Source: Candidatus Shapirobacteria bacterium
GTDB taxonomy: Bacteria; Patescibacteriota; Microgenomatia; 0-14-0-10-38-17
Assembly (NCBI GenBank): GCA_028695445.1
Contig: JAQVIV010000006.1
Coordinates: 1-36,346 of the forward strand
Direction: 5' to 3'
Length of the DNA stretch: 36,346 nt
Shown: positions 1 through 7,720 of the stretch, piece after piece
Position numbering within the stretch: position 1 is the first letter of the stretch
How the letters are laid out: each line of letters begins with the position of its first letter
Program-made: the position numbers and the translations under genes
The notes under the pieces: model-generated
Told to the model about the DNA's origin: nothing
Databases searched by the model: none
What the model saw: only the letters and a program-made list of their open reading frames with translations

Positions 1-73
1 CCACCAAACAATAGTCCGCCCGATCTTCTTTTTCTATTCCTCAAGAAAAACTTCATTTCAACAACAGTTTCGT

Positions 74-79
74 TATACT
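74..79 (+). promoter_or_regulatory. -10 box (TATACT) of the O-antigen ligase/TPR gene
   Basis: TATACT lies 10 bases before the ATG at 90, so the 5' leader would be about 3 nt. No clear -35 is visible. The first 73 bases of the window hold no gene that I can support. Confidence 0.4.
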
Positions 80-89
80 ATTAACTTAT

Positions 90-2141
90 ATGGATAAACC
101 TGATTTGAGGGTTAGCCTTGTTTGCCAAAAAATTATTGAAATCGTTTTTGGTTGTCTTTTCTTTTTTGTTCCGCTTGTTTTCACCACCGTTAATTACGAA
201 CTCTTCGAATTTAACAAGATGTTTCTGGTCTATCTGGCAACCATAATCATCGTAGCCGCTTGGCTTATTAAAATGATTCGTGAGAAAAGGCTAATTTTTC
301 AAAAAACCTCTCTTTTTTGGCCATTATTAATCTTCTTCTTGGGGCAAACAATAGCCACCATTGCCTCAGTCGACCCCTACACTTCGTTTTGGGGTTATTA
401 TACTCGACAAAACGGCGGTCTTTTGTCTTTCTTGGCTTATATCCTGCTTTATTTTGCTTTCGCCGCCAATATTGGCTCTTCAAAGGCCAAGCATTATCTT
501 AAAATTTTTTCCCTATCCTTGGTTCCCGCCTCTTGTTATGGCCTCTTACAAAAAACCGGTTTTGACAATCACCTTTGGGCCCAGGATGTTCCGGCGCGAA
601 TTTTTTCGACTCTTGGCCAACCCAATTGGCTGGCCGCCTGGATTACCAGTTTAATTTTTCTTAATTTTGCCTTCTTTAACCAAGCCAAAAAGAAATCAAA
701 AAAGGCTCTTTTTTTGGCTATCTTTCTTATTTCTTTTCTAACCTTAGTTTTCACTCGTTCTCGATCCGGTTTTTTGGCTTTCTGGTTCGTTTACCTTCTT
801 GGTCTTATTATCTCCTTTTTCGCTCAAACTACTAAAGTTAAAAAAACCTTTTTACTGTTTGGCTGTTTAGCCATCATTCTTACTGCCTTTTTTCTTTCTC
901 CTTTTCCTTCCATCAATCAACACCTGGAGCGGTTTTCCCTGATTAACCCTCAATCTTTACCAAAATGGGCCGAAAATGGCAATGACCCCGACTTGGGCAG
1001 TGCTACCGCCGATATCAGAAAAACTGTTTGGGAGGGAGCAATTACAATCTTTAAAAACTACCCCCTCTTGGGTACTGGACCAGAAACTTTTGCCTATTCC
1101 TACTATTGGTATCAACCCCAAAGCCACAACCAGCTGTCCGAATGGGATTTTCTCTATAACAAGGCCCACAACGAATATCTCAATTTTCTCGCCACTACTG
1201 GTTTGGTTGGTTTTACCACCCATCTTGGTCTCATTGGGATCACTCTTGCCTTAATTTTAAAAAAGCTTAAAAACACCCAGAACTTCCTTTTAACAATGGC
1301 GCTTGGATCCGGATACCTGACCATTTTGATAACTAACTTTTTTGGTTTCTCTGTTGTCGTTATCAATCTTTTGTTTTTCTTAATCCCCGCTTTCACCTTT
1401 GTCCTTAATAAAGAAACCTCTAAAGTTATGAAAAGAAATTTTCGCTCTTTTTCAGAACGACAAAAAATTCTAACAATAATTATTCTTCTTGTTAGTGTTA
1501 ATCTTGTTTTTGGCTTAATTCGATATTGGCTGGCCGACTACTACTTTTACCAAGGCGAAAAAAGTTTCCAGCAGAGTAATTATTCTGGAGCTTATTTCAA
1601 TTACCAACGAGCCCAGCATCTAAGACCCCAAGAACCTTTTTACACCAACAAAATGGCAACTAACTGCGCCTATTTAGCAATTGCCCTCAGCCAAGAAAAC
1701 AATCAAAAAGAATCAGACAGATTTGTTATTTTATCTCAGGAATTAGCCCAAAAGACTCTTAAGGCCAACCCACATCAGGTCAATTTTTATCGTCAACAAT
1801 CTCAAACCTACTACCTACTTTCCAGCCTTGATCAGAAATATCAGGAATCGGCTTATCGACTCCTCTTAGAAGCTCACCGGTTAGCGCCAGTTAACCCAAG
1901 AATCACCTATAATCTAGGCATCTTAGTTCATCAGCAAGGTAATCTCAACCAAGCCATCAACTGGCTGGAAACAACAATCCGCCTAAAACCAGATTATCAG
2001 GATGGTTATTACTGGCTGGCAAAGTTCTATCAAGAAAACGGTCAAACAGATAAAGCCAAAGAAAGATTAAAATTCCTGATCGGCAACCTTAATCCCGAAC
2101 ACCCTGAGGGCAGAGCTTTCTGGGAAAAACTCGCCGAATAA
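90..2141 (+). CDS. O-antigen ligase (Wzy/WaaL-like) membrane protein with C-terminal TPR repeats
   Basis: A 683-residue polytopic membrane protein. Residues about 15-470 hold some 10-12 hydrophobic segments. Two signatures of the O-antigen ligase/polymerase (Wzy_C) family are visible: the arginine-rich TRSRSG segment near residue 223 and the extracellular-loop motif KAHNEYL near 363, preceded by a Tyr/Trp-rich stretch. Members join or transfer lipid-linked glycans at the outer face of the membrane. Residues about 480-680 form tetratricopeptide repeats (for example NYSGAYFNYQRAQ and GNLNQAINWLETTIRLKP) that probably mediate protein contacts. This ligase-plus-TPR fusion is common in Gram-positives and CPR bacteria. 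The substrate cannot be told from sequence; ligase, polymerase or protein O-glycosylation roles all remain possible. It stands before def with 40 bases between. Confidence 0.85.
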   Translation: MDKPDLRVSLVCQKIIEIVFGCLFFFVPLVFTTVNYELFEFNKMFLVYLATIIIVAAWLIKMIREKRLIFQKTSLFWPLLIFFLGQTIATIASVDPYTSFWGYYTRQNGGLLSFLAYILLYFAFAANIGSSKAKHYLKIFSLSLVPASCYGLLQKTGFDNHLWAQDVPARIFSTLGQPNWLAAWITSLIFLNFAFFNQAKKKSKKALFLAIFLISFLTLVFTRSRSGFLAFWFVYLLGLIISFFAQTTKVKKTFLLFGCLAIILTAFFLSPFPSINQHLERFSLINPQSLPKWAENGNDPDLGSATADIRKTVWEGAITIFKNYPLLGTGPETFAYSYYWYQPQSHNQLSEWDFLYNKAHNEYLNFLATTGLVGFTTHLGLIGITLALILKKLKNTQNFLLTMALGSGYLTILITNFFGFSVVVINLLFFLIPAFTFVLNKETSKVMKRNFRSFSERQKILTIIILLVSVNLVFGLIRYWLADYYFYQGEKSFQQSNYSGAYFNYQRAQHLRPQEPFYTNKMATNCAYLAIALSQENNQKESDRFVILSQELAQKTLKANPHQVNFYRQQSQTYYLLSSLDQKYQESAYRLLLEAHRLAPVNPRITYNLGILVHQQGNLNQAINWLETTIRLKPDYQDGYYWLAKFYQENGQTDKAKERLKFLIGNLNPEHPEGRAFWEKLAE

Positions 2142-2162
2142 TTAAATAACCCGAAATTGTGG

Positions 2163-2171
2163 TGCTATAAT
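2163..2171 (+). promoter_or_regulatory. Extended -10 promoter of def-fmt-dacA
   Basis: TGCTATAAT is a perfect extended -10 element in the 40-base gap after the ligase gene. It is followed by AAGGA four bases before the def ATG at 2182, so the leader is only a few bases long and keeps a weak Shine-Dalgarno. This suggests that def-fmt-dacA is its own transcription unit. Confidence 0.55.
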
Positions 2172-2181
2172 AAAAGGACTC

Positions 2182-2739
2182 ATGGAAATTATCACCGCCC
2201 CCAGTCCTGTTTTAACAAAAGTTTCTTCGCCAATTACCAATATTGACCTGAAAACTTTTAGGCTAGGCAAACAACTAATTTCCTCTTTAACCGACAAGGG
2301 TGTTGGTCTAGCGGCGCCGCAGATTGGTAAGAATAAAACAGTTTTTATCATTAGACTTCCCCAACAAGAAGCCCAACTTTTTATTAATCCTGCCATTACC
2401 GGCCACTCAAAGAAGAAGCAGTATTCTCTTCTCCTAGAAGGGGCCAACCACCACCAAGAAGATTATCAACCCCAGCCTTTTCTGGAAGGCTGTCTTTCTC
2501 TGCCTCATCTTTATGGCACAGTTAAGCGCTGGGCAAAAATTGAGGCCTGCTGGTTTAATAACAAAGGCAGAAAAGTTAAAAAAACCCTAAACGGACTAGA
2601 AGCAATTATTTTTCAACACGAATTAGACCACCTGAAAGGCCTGCTCTTTCCTCAAAGGGTGAAAAAAGAGGGCGGCCAATTTTTCCAAGAAAAAAACGGC
2701 CAATTGGAAAAAATCTCCCATCAAGAGGCAAACTTTTAA
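2182..2739 (+). CDS. def: Peptide deformylase
   Basis: Removes the N-formyl group from new proteins in the cytosol, using an active-site metal. All three diagnostic motifs are present: GVGLAAPQ (residues 40-47), EGCLS (102-106, the Cys metal ligand) and HELDH (146-150, two His ligands and the catalytic Glu). The length of 185 residues is normal. Residues about 75-100 are a loop richer in His and Gln than usual before the Cys motif. It is directly followed by fmt, 2 bases away, the classic pairing of the enzymes that remove and add the formyl group. The ATG at 2182 has AAGGA just upstream. The family call is secure. Confidence 0.96.
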   Translation: MEIITAPSPVLTKVSSPITNIDLKTFRLGKQLISSLTDKGVGLAAPQIGKNKTVFIIRLPQQEAQLFINPAITGHSKKKQYSLLLEGANHHQEDYQPQPFLEGCLSLPHLYGTVKRWAKIEACWFNNKGRKVKKTLNGLEAIIFQHELDHLKGLLFPQRVKKEGGQFFQEKNGQLEKISHQEANF

Positions 2740-2741
2740 TT

Positions 2742-3623
2742 ATGGACCACTTCTTTCCAACAATTTTTTTTGGCTCTCAGGAAGACTCGCTTATCATCTT
2801 AAAAAAAATTCTTACCCTGCCTTACCTGACCATCAAACTGGTCGTCACCCAACCTCCGCGACCAGCAGGAAGGAAAAAACTTCTCACCCCAACCCCTGTC
2901 GGTAAATTTGCTCAAGACAAAAACCTCCCCCTTCTAACCCCTCAAAAACTAGACTTTAAAAATCAACAAAAAATTAACCAAATACAACCGGCTTTAGGCA
3001 TTTTGGCCGCTTATGGCCAAATAATCCCCGTCCAGACAATCAAGGCTTTCCCCAGGGGGATTATTAATATTCACCCCTCTCTTCTTCCCAGGCTTAGAGG
3101 GCCAACCCCGGTTGCTCAGGCCATTTTTAATGGCCAAAAAACCACCGGAACAACACTATTTTTACTTGATGAAAAAATTGATCACGGACCAGTTATTGCT
3201 CAAAAAAAAACCGCTATCAACCCTAAAGACACCAGGGAATCTTTAACTGAAAGGCTTTTCTTCCTGGGCAGTCAGCTGTTGGAAGAAAAACTTTTAGATT
3301 TTTTGACAGGAAAAGTCAATCCAAAACCCCAAAACCATCAACGGGCCACCTTCACCAAATTACTTTCCCGAGAAAATGGTTATATTGAGGTTGAAAAAAT
3401 TAAAAAGGCTCTTTCGGGCAATCACAATTTAACTAATAAAATTGAGAGAAAAATAAGAGCTTTTAATCCTTGGCCAGGAACCTACACCCTAATCAATAAT
3501 CAAAGAGTCAAAATTATCAGCGCTCACCAAAAAAACCAAAATCTAAAAATAGATCTTATTCAATTTCCCGGCCGACGACCAATTCCCTGGAATAAGGGCC
3601 TGGATCAAAGTCTGTTTCAATGA
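2742..3623 (+). CDS. fmt: Methionyl-tRNA formyltransferase
   Basis: Transfers a formyl group from 10-formyl-tetrahydrofolate to Met-tRNA of the initiator type. The N-terminal formyltransferase fold shows the family core: INIHPSLLPRLRGPTPV near residues 106-122, with the catalytic Asn and His in the first half, and DEKIDHGPVIAQ near 141-152, which carries the catalytic Asp. Residues from about 200 onward match the C-terminal tRNA-binding beta-barrel (FNPWPGTYT). At 293 residues it is slightly shorter than the usual 310-315. The start lies 2 bases after def, and its TGA overlaps the dacA ATG (ATGA), so the three genes are likely translated as a coupled unit. Confidence 0.95.
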   Translation: MDHFFPTIFFGSQEDSLIILKKILTLPYLTIKLVVTQPPRPAGRKKLLTPTPVGKFAQDKNLPLLTPQKLDFKNQQKINQIQPALGILAAYGQIIPVQTIKAFPRGIINIHPSLLPRLRGPTPVAQAIFNGQKTTGTTLFLLDEKIDHGPVIAQKKTAINPKDTRESLTERLFFLGSQLLEEKLLDFLTGKVNPKPQNHQRATFTKLLSRENGYIEVEKIKKALSGNHNLTNKIERKIRAFNPWPGTYTLINNQRVKIISAHQKNQNLKIDLIQFPGRRPIPWNKGLDQSLFQ

Positions 3624-4555
3624 AAGTAAAAAAGTTTTTTCTAACCAGTCTTTTTTTTCTCCTTTTTCTTTTAGCAGTCTCGCTTCCTATCCGCTATTAC
3701 AATCAAAAAAGGCCATTGATTTCACCAATATCTGATATCTTACAAATTGTTTCCGCCTGGAGCAAAGATAGTGATTTGGCTTGGCGACCAGAAAAACAAC
3801 CCGATAATTTTGCCTCCTGGGAAATTGAAATTGCCGCTCAAGCTGGTCTAGTTATTAACTTGACCAAGAATAAGCTCCTTTGGGCCAAAAACGCCAACCA
3901 AACCATGTCTATTGCTTCACTGACGAAAATCATGACCGCCCTGATAGCCCTAGAATCAGTCCCTCTAGAACAAAGAATGATTATTTCTTATCAGGCAGCT
4001 CAAGTGGGTGAAGCGACAATGAACTTGGCCGCAGGAGAAAAGTTAGCCCTGGAAGAACTGCTTTACGGATTAATGCTCGTTTCTGGCAACGATGCGGCCT
4101 TTGCTATTGCCGAAAATGTCGCTGGTCGAAACTCTCTCTTTATTAACCTAATGAACGAAAAAGCCCACTCTTTAGGCTTAAAAAAAACTAAATTTTATAA
4201 TCCTCATGGACTAGACCAAGAAGGTTCCCAAAATAATCATAGCACCGCCTATGAGCTGGCAATTCTGGCAAAATATACTCTAGATAAATTTCCCAAATTC
4301 AGAAACATTGTTGGCACTAGCCATATTATTCTTGATGCCAACGAGAACCATAAACAATATTTCTTAGAAAACAACTTGGGCCTAGATAAAACCTATCCCG
4401 GTTTGATAGGAATAAAGCCAGGCTATACTGATAGCGCCTTATATTGTTTGGTTGGCTTAATCGAAAAGAGCAATGAAGAAATATTGGTAATTCTCTTAAA
4501 CTCTCCCCACCTTAAACAAGACCTGGTTAGTCTTTTAAGTTATTGGCTGGAGTAA
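3620..4555 (+). CDS. D-alanyl-D-alanine carboxypeptidase (S11 family, PBP5-like)
   Basis: A penicillin-binding serine peptidase of the S11 family that trims the terminal D-Ala of peptidoglycan stem peptides outside the membrane. Residues 7-20 form a membrane anchor or signal segment. The catalytic motifs are in order: SLTK (100-103; Ser100 nucleophile, Lys103 base) and SGN (155-157). The third motif, normally KTG, reads KPG (266-268) in the context IGIKPGYT. The substitution leaves Lys and Gly in place but replaces the Thr/Ser, so penicillin binding or substrate preference may differ. The C-terminal domain of Escherichia coli PBP5 is absent, giving 311 residues. It overlaps fmt upstream by 4 bases and the convergent L28 gene by 16 bases. 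Confidence 0.9.
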   Translation: MKVKKFFLTSLFFLLFLLAVSLPIRYYNQKRPLISPISDILQIVSAWSKDSDLAWRPEKQPDNFASWEIEIAAQAGLVINLTKNKLLWAKNANQTMSIASLTKIMTALIALESVPLEQRMIISYQAAQVGEATMNLAAGEKLALEELLYGLMLVSGNDAAFAIAENVAGRNSLFINLMNEKAHSLGLKKTKFYNPHGLDQEGSQNNHSTAYELAILAKYTLDKFPKFRNIVGTSHIILDANENHKQYFLENNLGLDKTYPGLIGIKPGYTDSALYCLVGLIEKSNEEILVILLNSPHLKQDLVSLLSYWLE

Positions 4556-4761
4556 GTCTTTATTTGACCGGTTTTCTTAAGCTTCCTTAAACAAGCGGTG
4601 CAAACAAGAATTTTTTTCTCTTCTCCAGAAGACAACAGGGTTGCTCTTTGCAAATTAGGCTTGCGTACCACCTTAACTCGCTTTTTAATCCACTTCCCAG
4701 TTCCCGTTCTAATAATCTTATTACCAACTACTGGTTTTTTATTGCAAATCTGACAACGCAT
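4540..4761 (-). CDS. rpmB: 50S ribosomal protein L28
   Basis: A 73-residue basic protein that matches L28 of the large ribosomal subunit: an N-terminal MRCQICNKKPVVGN segment, a central KKRVKVVRKPNLQ strand and a C-terminal CTACLRKLKKTGQIKTY. It carries two CxxC pairs (Cys3/Cys6 and the pair near residues 54-57), as in zinc-ribbon L28 forms. The gene is convergent with dacA and shares 16 bases with it at the 3' ends. The promoter lies back-to-back with that of the M50 protease gene. Confidence 0.92.
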   Translation of the reverse strand: MRCQICNKKPVVGNKIIRTGTGKWIKKRVKVVRKPNLQRATLLSSGEEKKILVCTACLRKLKKTGQIKTYSSQ

Positions 4762-4790
4762 TTTTTTAAAAAATAAATTAATTTTTCCTA

Positions 4791-4799
4791 TGTTATACT
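4791..4799 (+). promoter_or_regulatory. Extended -10 promoter of the M50 protease gene
   Basis: TGTTATACT is an extended -10 element. The start site would fall near 4806, giving a leader of about 27 bases that contains GAGGAAG far upstream of the ATG. The box overlaps the opposite-strand -10 of rpmB. Confidence 0.5.
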
Positions 4800-4823
4800 A
4801 ACACGAGGAAGTCACTTTTTCAA
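4795..4823 (-). promoter_or_regulatory. rpmB promoter (TTGAAA, 17-bp spacer, TAGTAT)
   Basis: On the minus strand TTGAAA (4823-4818) is followed after exactly 17 bases by TAGTAT (4800-4795), upstream of rpmB. The -10 occupies the same base pairs as the forward -10, so the two divergent promoters should exclude each other. Confidence 0.5.
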
Positions 4824-4832
4824 TTTTTTCTT

Positions 4833-5471
4833 ATGCTAAACTTTTCCGACCCTTTTTCTTTGCTAGTGTTTGCTATCAGCCTTCTTTTTGCCTTATCAAT
4901 TCATGAGGCCGCTCATGCTTGGACTGCTAATCGATTAGGTGATCCCACCGCCAAATTTGCTGGTCGACTAACCATCAACCCCTTGGCCCACCTGGATCCG
5001 ATGGGAACCATTTTACTAATTTTTTTTGGCTTTGGCTGGGGTAAACCGGTCCCAGTTGATGAATTTAACCTTGACAACCCTCGTCGGGACAGTGCCTTAA
5101 TCTCTTTGGCCGGACCAGGAGCCAATTTGGCCGCCGCCATTCTAGGAAGCCTCATTTTATGGTTAACCCATCGACTCAACATTAACAGTTTGGTTACTGT
5201 TAGTTTAATGCTAGGGCTAATTCGGCTCAATGTTATCTTGGGAATTTTCAATCTTCTTCCCCTTCATCCTCTTGACGGCAACAAAATTTTAACCGGCTTT
5301 TTACCAAGTCAAATTGCCTCCCGGGTAGAAAAAATTACCAGACAACATGGCATCTTGCTGCTAATTTTTGCTTTTTTACCAATATTTTCTGGTCAATCGT
5401 TAATTAATATTATTCTTACTCCCATGATCGGGCTAACCGTCAATGGCCTACTCTTCTGGACTAACTTCTAA
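4833..5471 (+). CDS. Site-2 protease-type zinc metalloprotease (peptidase M50)
   Basis: A membrane-embedded zinc protease of the M50 family (Rip/SpoIVFB/YwhC-type short form), which cuts transmembrane substrates or handles cleaved anti-sigma factors and signal peptides. HEAAH (residues 24-28) supplies two zinc ligands and the catalytic Glu inside the first membrane helix. The distal ligand motif is NLLPLHPLDGNK near residues 142-152. Four to five further hydrophobic segments are visible. The 212-residue length fits the minimal, PDZ-lacking branch. The substrate is unknown. It is followed on the other strand by a structured RNA gene and the L10/L11 operon, so it is probably monocistronic. Confidence 0.88.
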   Translation: MLNFSDPFSLLVFAISLLFALSIHEAAHAWTANRLGDPTAKFAGRLTINPLAHLDPMGTILLIFFGFGWGKPVPVDEFNLDNPRRDSALISLAGPGANLAAAILGSLILWLTHRLNINSLVTVSLMLGLIRLNVILGIFNLLPLHPLDGNKILTGFLPSQIASRVEKITRQHGILLLIFAFLPIFSGQSLINIILTPMIGLTVNGLLFWTNF

Positions 5472-5536
5472 CGAGTAATTGGGCAACAAAAGAAAAACAC
5501 TTTTTTTAACCGCCGTTATTTCTTGAGGAAAAGCAC

Positions 5537-5695
5537 CAAAAGTCCCGCCCCTGAGGTTACTGCAGAAGTGTTCCCCGGTTAAACCAGAGTGGGTTTCTGT
5601 CTCAAGCTTTTTAGGGCCTGGGAACATCCAAAACCCCTACACTTTTGCTTGGTGAGGAAGACTCTCATGCAGTCTTTCCCCTCAATGGCAGGACT
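5537..5695 (-). ncRNA. Candidate structured small RNA gene (about 160 nt; possibly 6S-like)
   Basis: Placed between the end of rplA and the M50 gene, with no ORF of its own. A near-perfect promoter (5730-5702) would start transcription at about 5695, exactly where AGUCCUGCC begins. That 9-mer pairs with GGCGGGACU (5549-5541), followed at once by UUUU. After a 2x2 internal loop the helix continues as UGAGG with CCUCA. Inside are a GGAA-GACU hairpin with a 7-nt loop, a helix GCAAAAGUGU/ACACUUCUGC (9 of 10 pairs) and small hairpins AGGG/CCCU and AAACC/GGUUU. Paired ends around a central bubble recall 6S RNA. I see no SRP, tmRNA or RNase P signatures. The strand is supported by the promoter and by a G-U pair in the closing stem that would be a C-A mismatch on the other strand. 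Confidence 0.55.
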
Positions 5696-5701
5696 AATCT
5701 A

Positions 5702-5730
5702 ATAGTAGCAAAAACGAACTGACGTGTCAA
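5702..5730 (-). promoter_or_regulatory. Strong promoter for the candidate RNA (TTGACA, 17 bp, TACTAT)
   Basis: Minus strand TTGACA (5730-5725), a spacer of exactly 17 bases and TACTAT (5707-5702). The -35 overlaps the TGA stop of rplA. This is the closest match to the sigma-70 consensus that I found in the window. Confidence 0.7.
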
Positions 5731-6452
5731 TCAAGATTAACAATAATTCCCGGCCCCATCGTTGAGGTTATTATCAATTTTCTAATATTTTGTCTACCAA
5801 CCGCTTTGATTAAGGCCTCCAAATTAGCTTCCAACTCTGTTTCTTTTTGACTGGCTCGACCAAAAACAGTGTGAACTAGGGGAGTTTTTTTCTCAGTTCT
5901 AATTTTTACCCCGGTTTTGGCCAATTTTTTGGCTTTTTTTTCCGGATCAGCAGTTACCGTTCCTTCTTTGGGATTAGGCATTAATCCCTTTGGTCCCAAA
6001 AATCGTGCATAAGGAATCAACTTGGGCATCATTTTGGGACTGGCTAACAAAACATCAAAGTCAATTTTACCGGACTTAATTTTTGCCATAACCAATTCGT
6101 CATCGGCAATGGCAATCACCCTTTTTCTACCTTGATCGTAGGGAAAATCCACCTGAACAGAAAAACTTTCCTGTTTTAAAATTAAATGGGCTTCGGCTGT
6201 CTCATCAAAACCAGCTATAGCAGTTTTCTTCAAAAGAGAAACTGCTTCCTTAGCCGAATAAAGCCCTAGGGGATCAACCAGTTTCCTGGCCTTAAGATAT
6301 TTTATCCCTCTTTTTCTATTCGCCGTCCCCGGCTTTTTTAAGTTTTTTGGCTTGTTTTTTTTAACGGCCGCTTCCTTACTATTGCTGACAGATGGAGCCT
6401 TTTCGTTGACAGTTTTTGGGTTGTTGGTTTTTGTTTTTTTGATCTGTGCCAT
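5727..6452 (-). CDS. rplA: 50S ribosomal protein L1
   Basis: Binds 23S rRNA at the L1 stalk, and in many bacteria represses its own operon. Signature segments are YSAKEAVSLLK, the strongly conserved GPKGLMPNPKEGTVT, and the C-terminal ITSTMGPG. Two features are unusual. About 45 Lys/Asn/Pro-rich residues precede the conserved start of the protein. The domain II region between VIAIADDE and KIKSGKIDFDVLLASP is roughly a dozen or more residues shorter than in E. coli L1. The ATG shares one base with the rplK stop (TAATG), implying coupled translation. This is the last protein gene of the rplJ-rplL-secE-nusG-rplK-rplA operon. Confidence 0.95.
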   Translation of the reverse strand: MAQIKKTKTNNPKTVNEKAPSVSNSKEAAVKKNKPKNLKKPGTANRKRGIKYLKARKLVDPLGLYSAKEAVSLLKKTAIAGFDETAEAHLILKQESFSVQVDFPYDQGRKRVIAIADDELVMAKIKSGKIDFDVLLASPKMMPKLIPYARFLGPKGLMPNPKEGTVTADPEKKAKKLAKTGVKIRTEKKTPLVHTVFGRASQKETELEANLEALIKAVGRQNIRKLIITSTMGPGIIVNLD

Positions 6453-6874
6453 TATTTAACCTCCACCCCCATGCTCTTGGCAGCGCCAATGACAATTTTC
6501 TTAGCCGCTTCGGGGTCGCTAGTATTAAAGTCAGACATTTTTTCCTTGGCAATACTGGCAACTTGCTCCTGACTCAAAACACCAACTAAATCTCGACCCG
6601 GAGCCCCAGATCCTTTAGCTATTTTCAAAGCTTTTTTAATAAAATCGGCCACCGGAGGCAGTTTGGTGATAAAATCAAAACTGCGATCCTCATAAACAGT
6701 AATTTCCACCGGAATAACACTCCCCTTTTTATCTGCTGTTTCTGCATTATACTGTTTGACAAAGTCCATAATTGGAATGCCATGCTGACCCAAAACAGGA
6801 CCAACCGGTGGAGCAGGAGTTGCTTCTCCTGCCGATAAGTTTAACTTTATTTTGGAAACAATTTTTTTAGCCAT
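6452..6874 (-). CDS. rplK: 50S ribosomal protein L11
   Basis: Component of the GTPase-associated centre that binds 23S rRNA with the L12 stalk. The typical N-terminus is present (KLNLSAGEATPAPPVGPVLGQHG), and the C-terminal RNA-binding half ends with IVIGAAKSMGVEV. The length of 140 residues is normal. It lies 24 bases after nusG and overlaps rplA by one base. No Shine-Dalgarno is visible before the ATG. Confidence 0.97.
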   Translation of the reverse strand: MAKKIVSKIKLNLSAGEATPAPPVGPVLGQHGIPIMDFVKQYNAETADKKGSVIPVEITVYEDRSFDFITKLPPVADFIKKALKIAKGSGAPGRDLVGVLSQEQVASIAKEKMSDFNTSDPEAAKKIVIGAAKSMGVEVK

Positions 6875-6898
6875 ATGCCGTTTTTGAGTTTAAAAAAT

Positions 6899-7486
6899 TT
6901 AAGCTTTCTTTGCTTGTAAAAAGTCTAATTCAACCGGAGTCTCTCGACCAAAAACAGAAACCATGACTCTTAGTTTGCCTCGCTCTTTGTCGATATTGTC
7001 AATTGTACCCAAAAAACCGGCAAATGGGCCATCAACAATTTTGACTGCCTCACCAACAGTGAGTTTAACAGTATATTTTGGTTTTTCGGTAGCCAAATAC
7101 TTCTCGATGGCTCTTATTTCTCTTTCGGCAACCGGGCTTGGCTGATCACCCGACCCGACAAAGCCAGTTACCCCCTCACTGCCTCTGGCCGCTGCCCAAG
7201 AGTTGTCGTCAAGAACCATCCTAACAAAAACATAACCAGGAAAAAGCATTTCCTCTTTAGTAAAACGCTTTCCCGCTCTTATTTTCATTCTTTCTTCGGT
7301 TGGTATAAGAATCTCAAAAAAATTACCTTCAATTTTTAGGGCCTGAATTCTTTGTTGCAGTATCTTAGCCACTCGAGACTCTTGGCCAGAATAGGTATGA
7401 AGAATATACCACTTAGCCTGAGGGTGATCACCTTCGGTGATTACCCAATGATTCTTAACCTGATTGCTGTCTGTATTTTTTACCAT
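6899..7486 (-). CDS. nusG: Transcription termination/antitermination factor NusG
   Basis: Binds RNA polymerase, influences pausing and Rho action, and links polymerase to ribosomes through S10. The NGN domain runs from about residue 24 (KWYILHTYSGQE) through the LFPGYVFVRM motif to about 125. The KOW domain follows, with VGEAVKIVDGPFAGFLGTI. Its 195 residues include about 20 extra N-terminal residues. It sits between secE and rplK as in most bacteria. Confidence 0.97.
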   Translation of the reverse strand: MVKNTDSNQVKNHWVITEGDHPQAKWYILHTYSGQESRVAKILQQRIQALKIEGNFFEILIPTEERMKIRAGKRFTKEEMLFPGYVFVRMVLDDNSWAAARGSEGVTGFVGSGDQPSPVAEREIRAIEKYLATEKPKYTVKLTVGEAVKIVDGPFAGFLGTIDNIDKERGKLRVMVSVFGRETPVELDFLQAKKA

Positions 7487-7500
7487 TTTTTTATAAAGAT

Positions 7501-7689
7501 TTAATAACCAATTATCGTTCTTATTAACCGACCAAAAATAAAATCTGCCCCGGTTAAGAAGAGGCCGACAATAAAAGAAACGGCCACCACGACAATGGTT
7601 AAATTCATCATTTCTCTTTTAGTCGGCCAAACTACCTTCTTAAGCTCACTACGGGCATCTGTCAAAAAATTAAAAATCTTTCCTGCCAT
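7501..7689 (-). CDS. secE: Preprotein translocase subunit SecE
   Basis: Short single-helix SecE of the SecYEG channel. The conserved amphipathic segment ARSELKKVVWPTKREM is followed by one transmembrane helix (about residues 30-50). The 62-residue length is typical for Gram-positives and CPR bacteria. AAGG stands just before the ATG. It is 14 bases from nusG and about 31 from rplL. Confidence 0.94.
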   Translation of the reverse strand: MAGKIFNFLTDARSELKKVVWPTKREMMNLTIVVVAVSFIVGLFLTGADFIFGRLIRTIIGY

Positions 7690-7720
7690 AAGCCTTATTC
7701 TATCACAAGCCCACTTTATC

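Noticed and set aside
5472..5726. tmRNA, SRP RNA or RNase P RNA in the gap after rplA.
   Set aside because: I looked for their conserved cores (tRNA-like ends, the SRP apical loop, RNase P GAGGAAAGUCC and ACAGAA regions) and did not find them convincingly.
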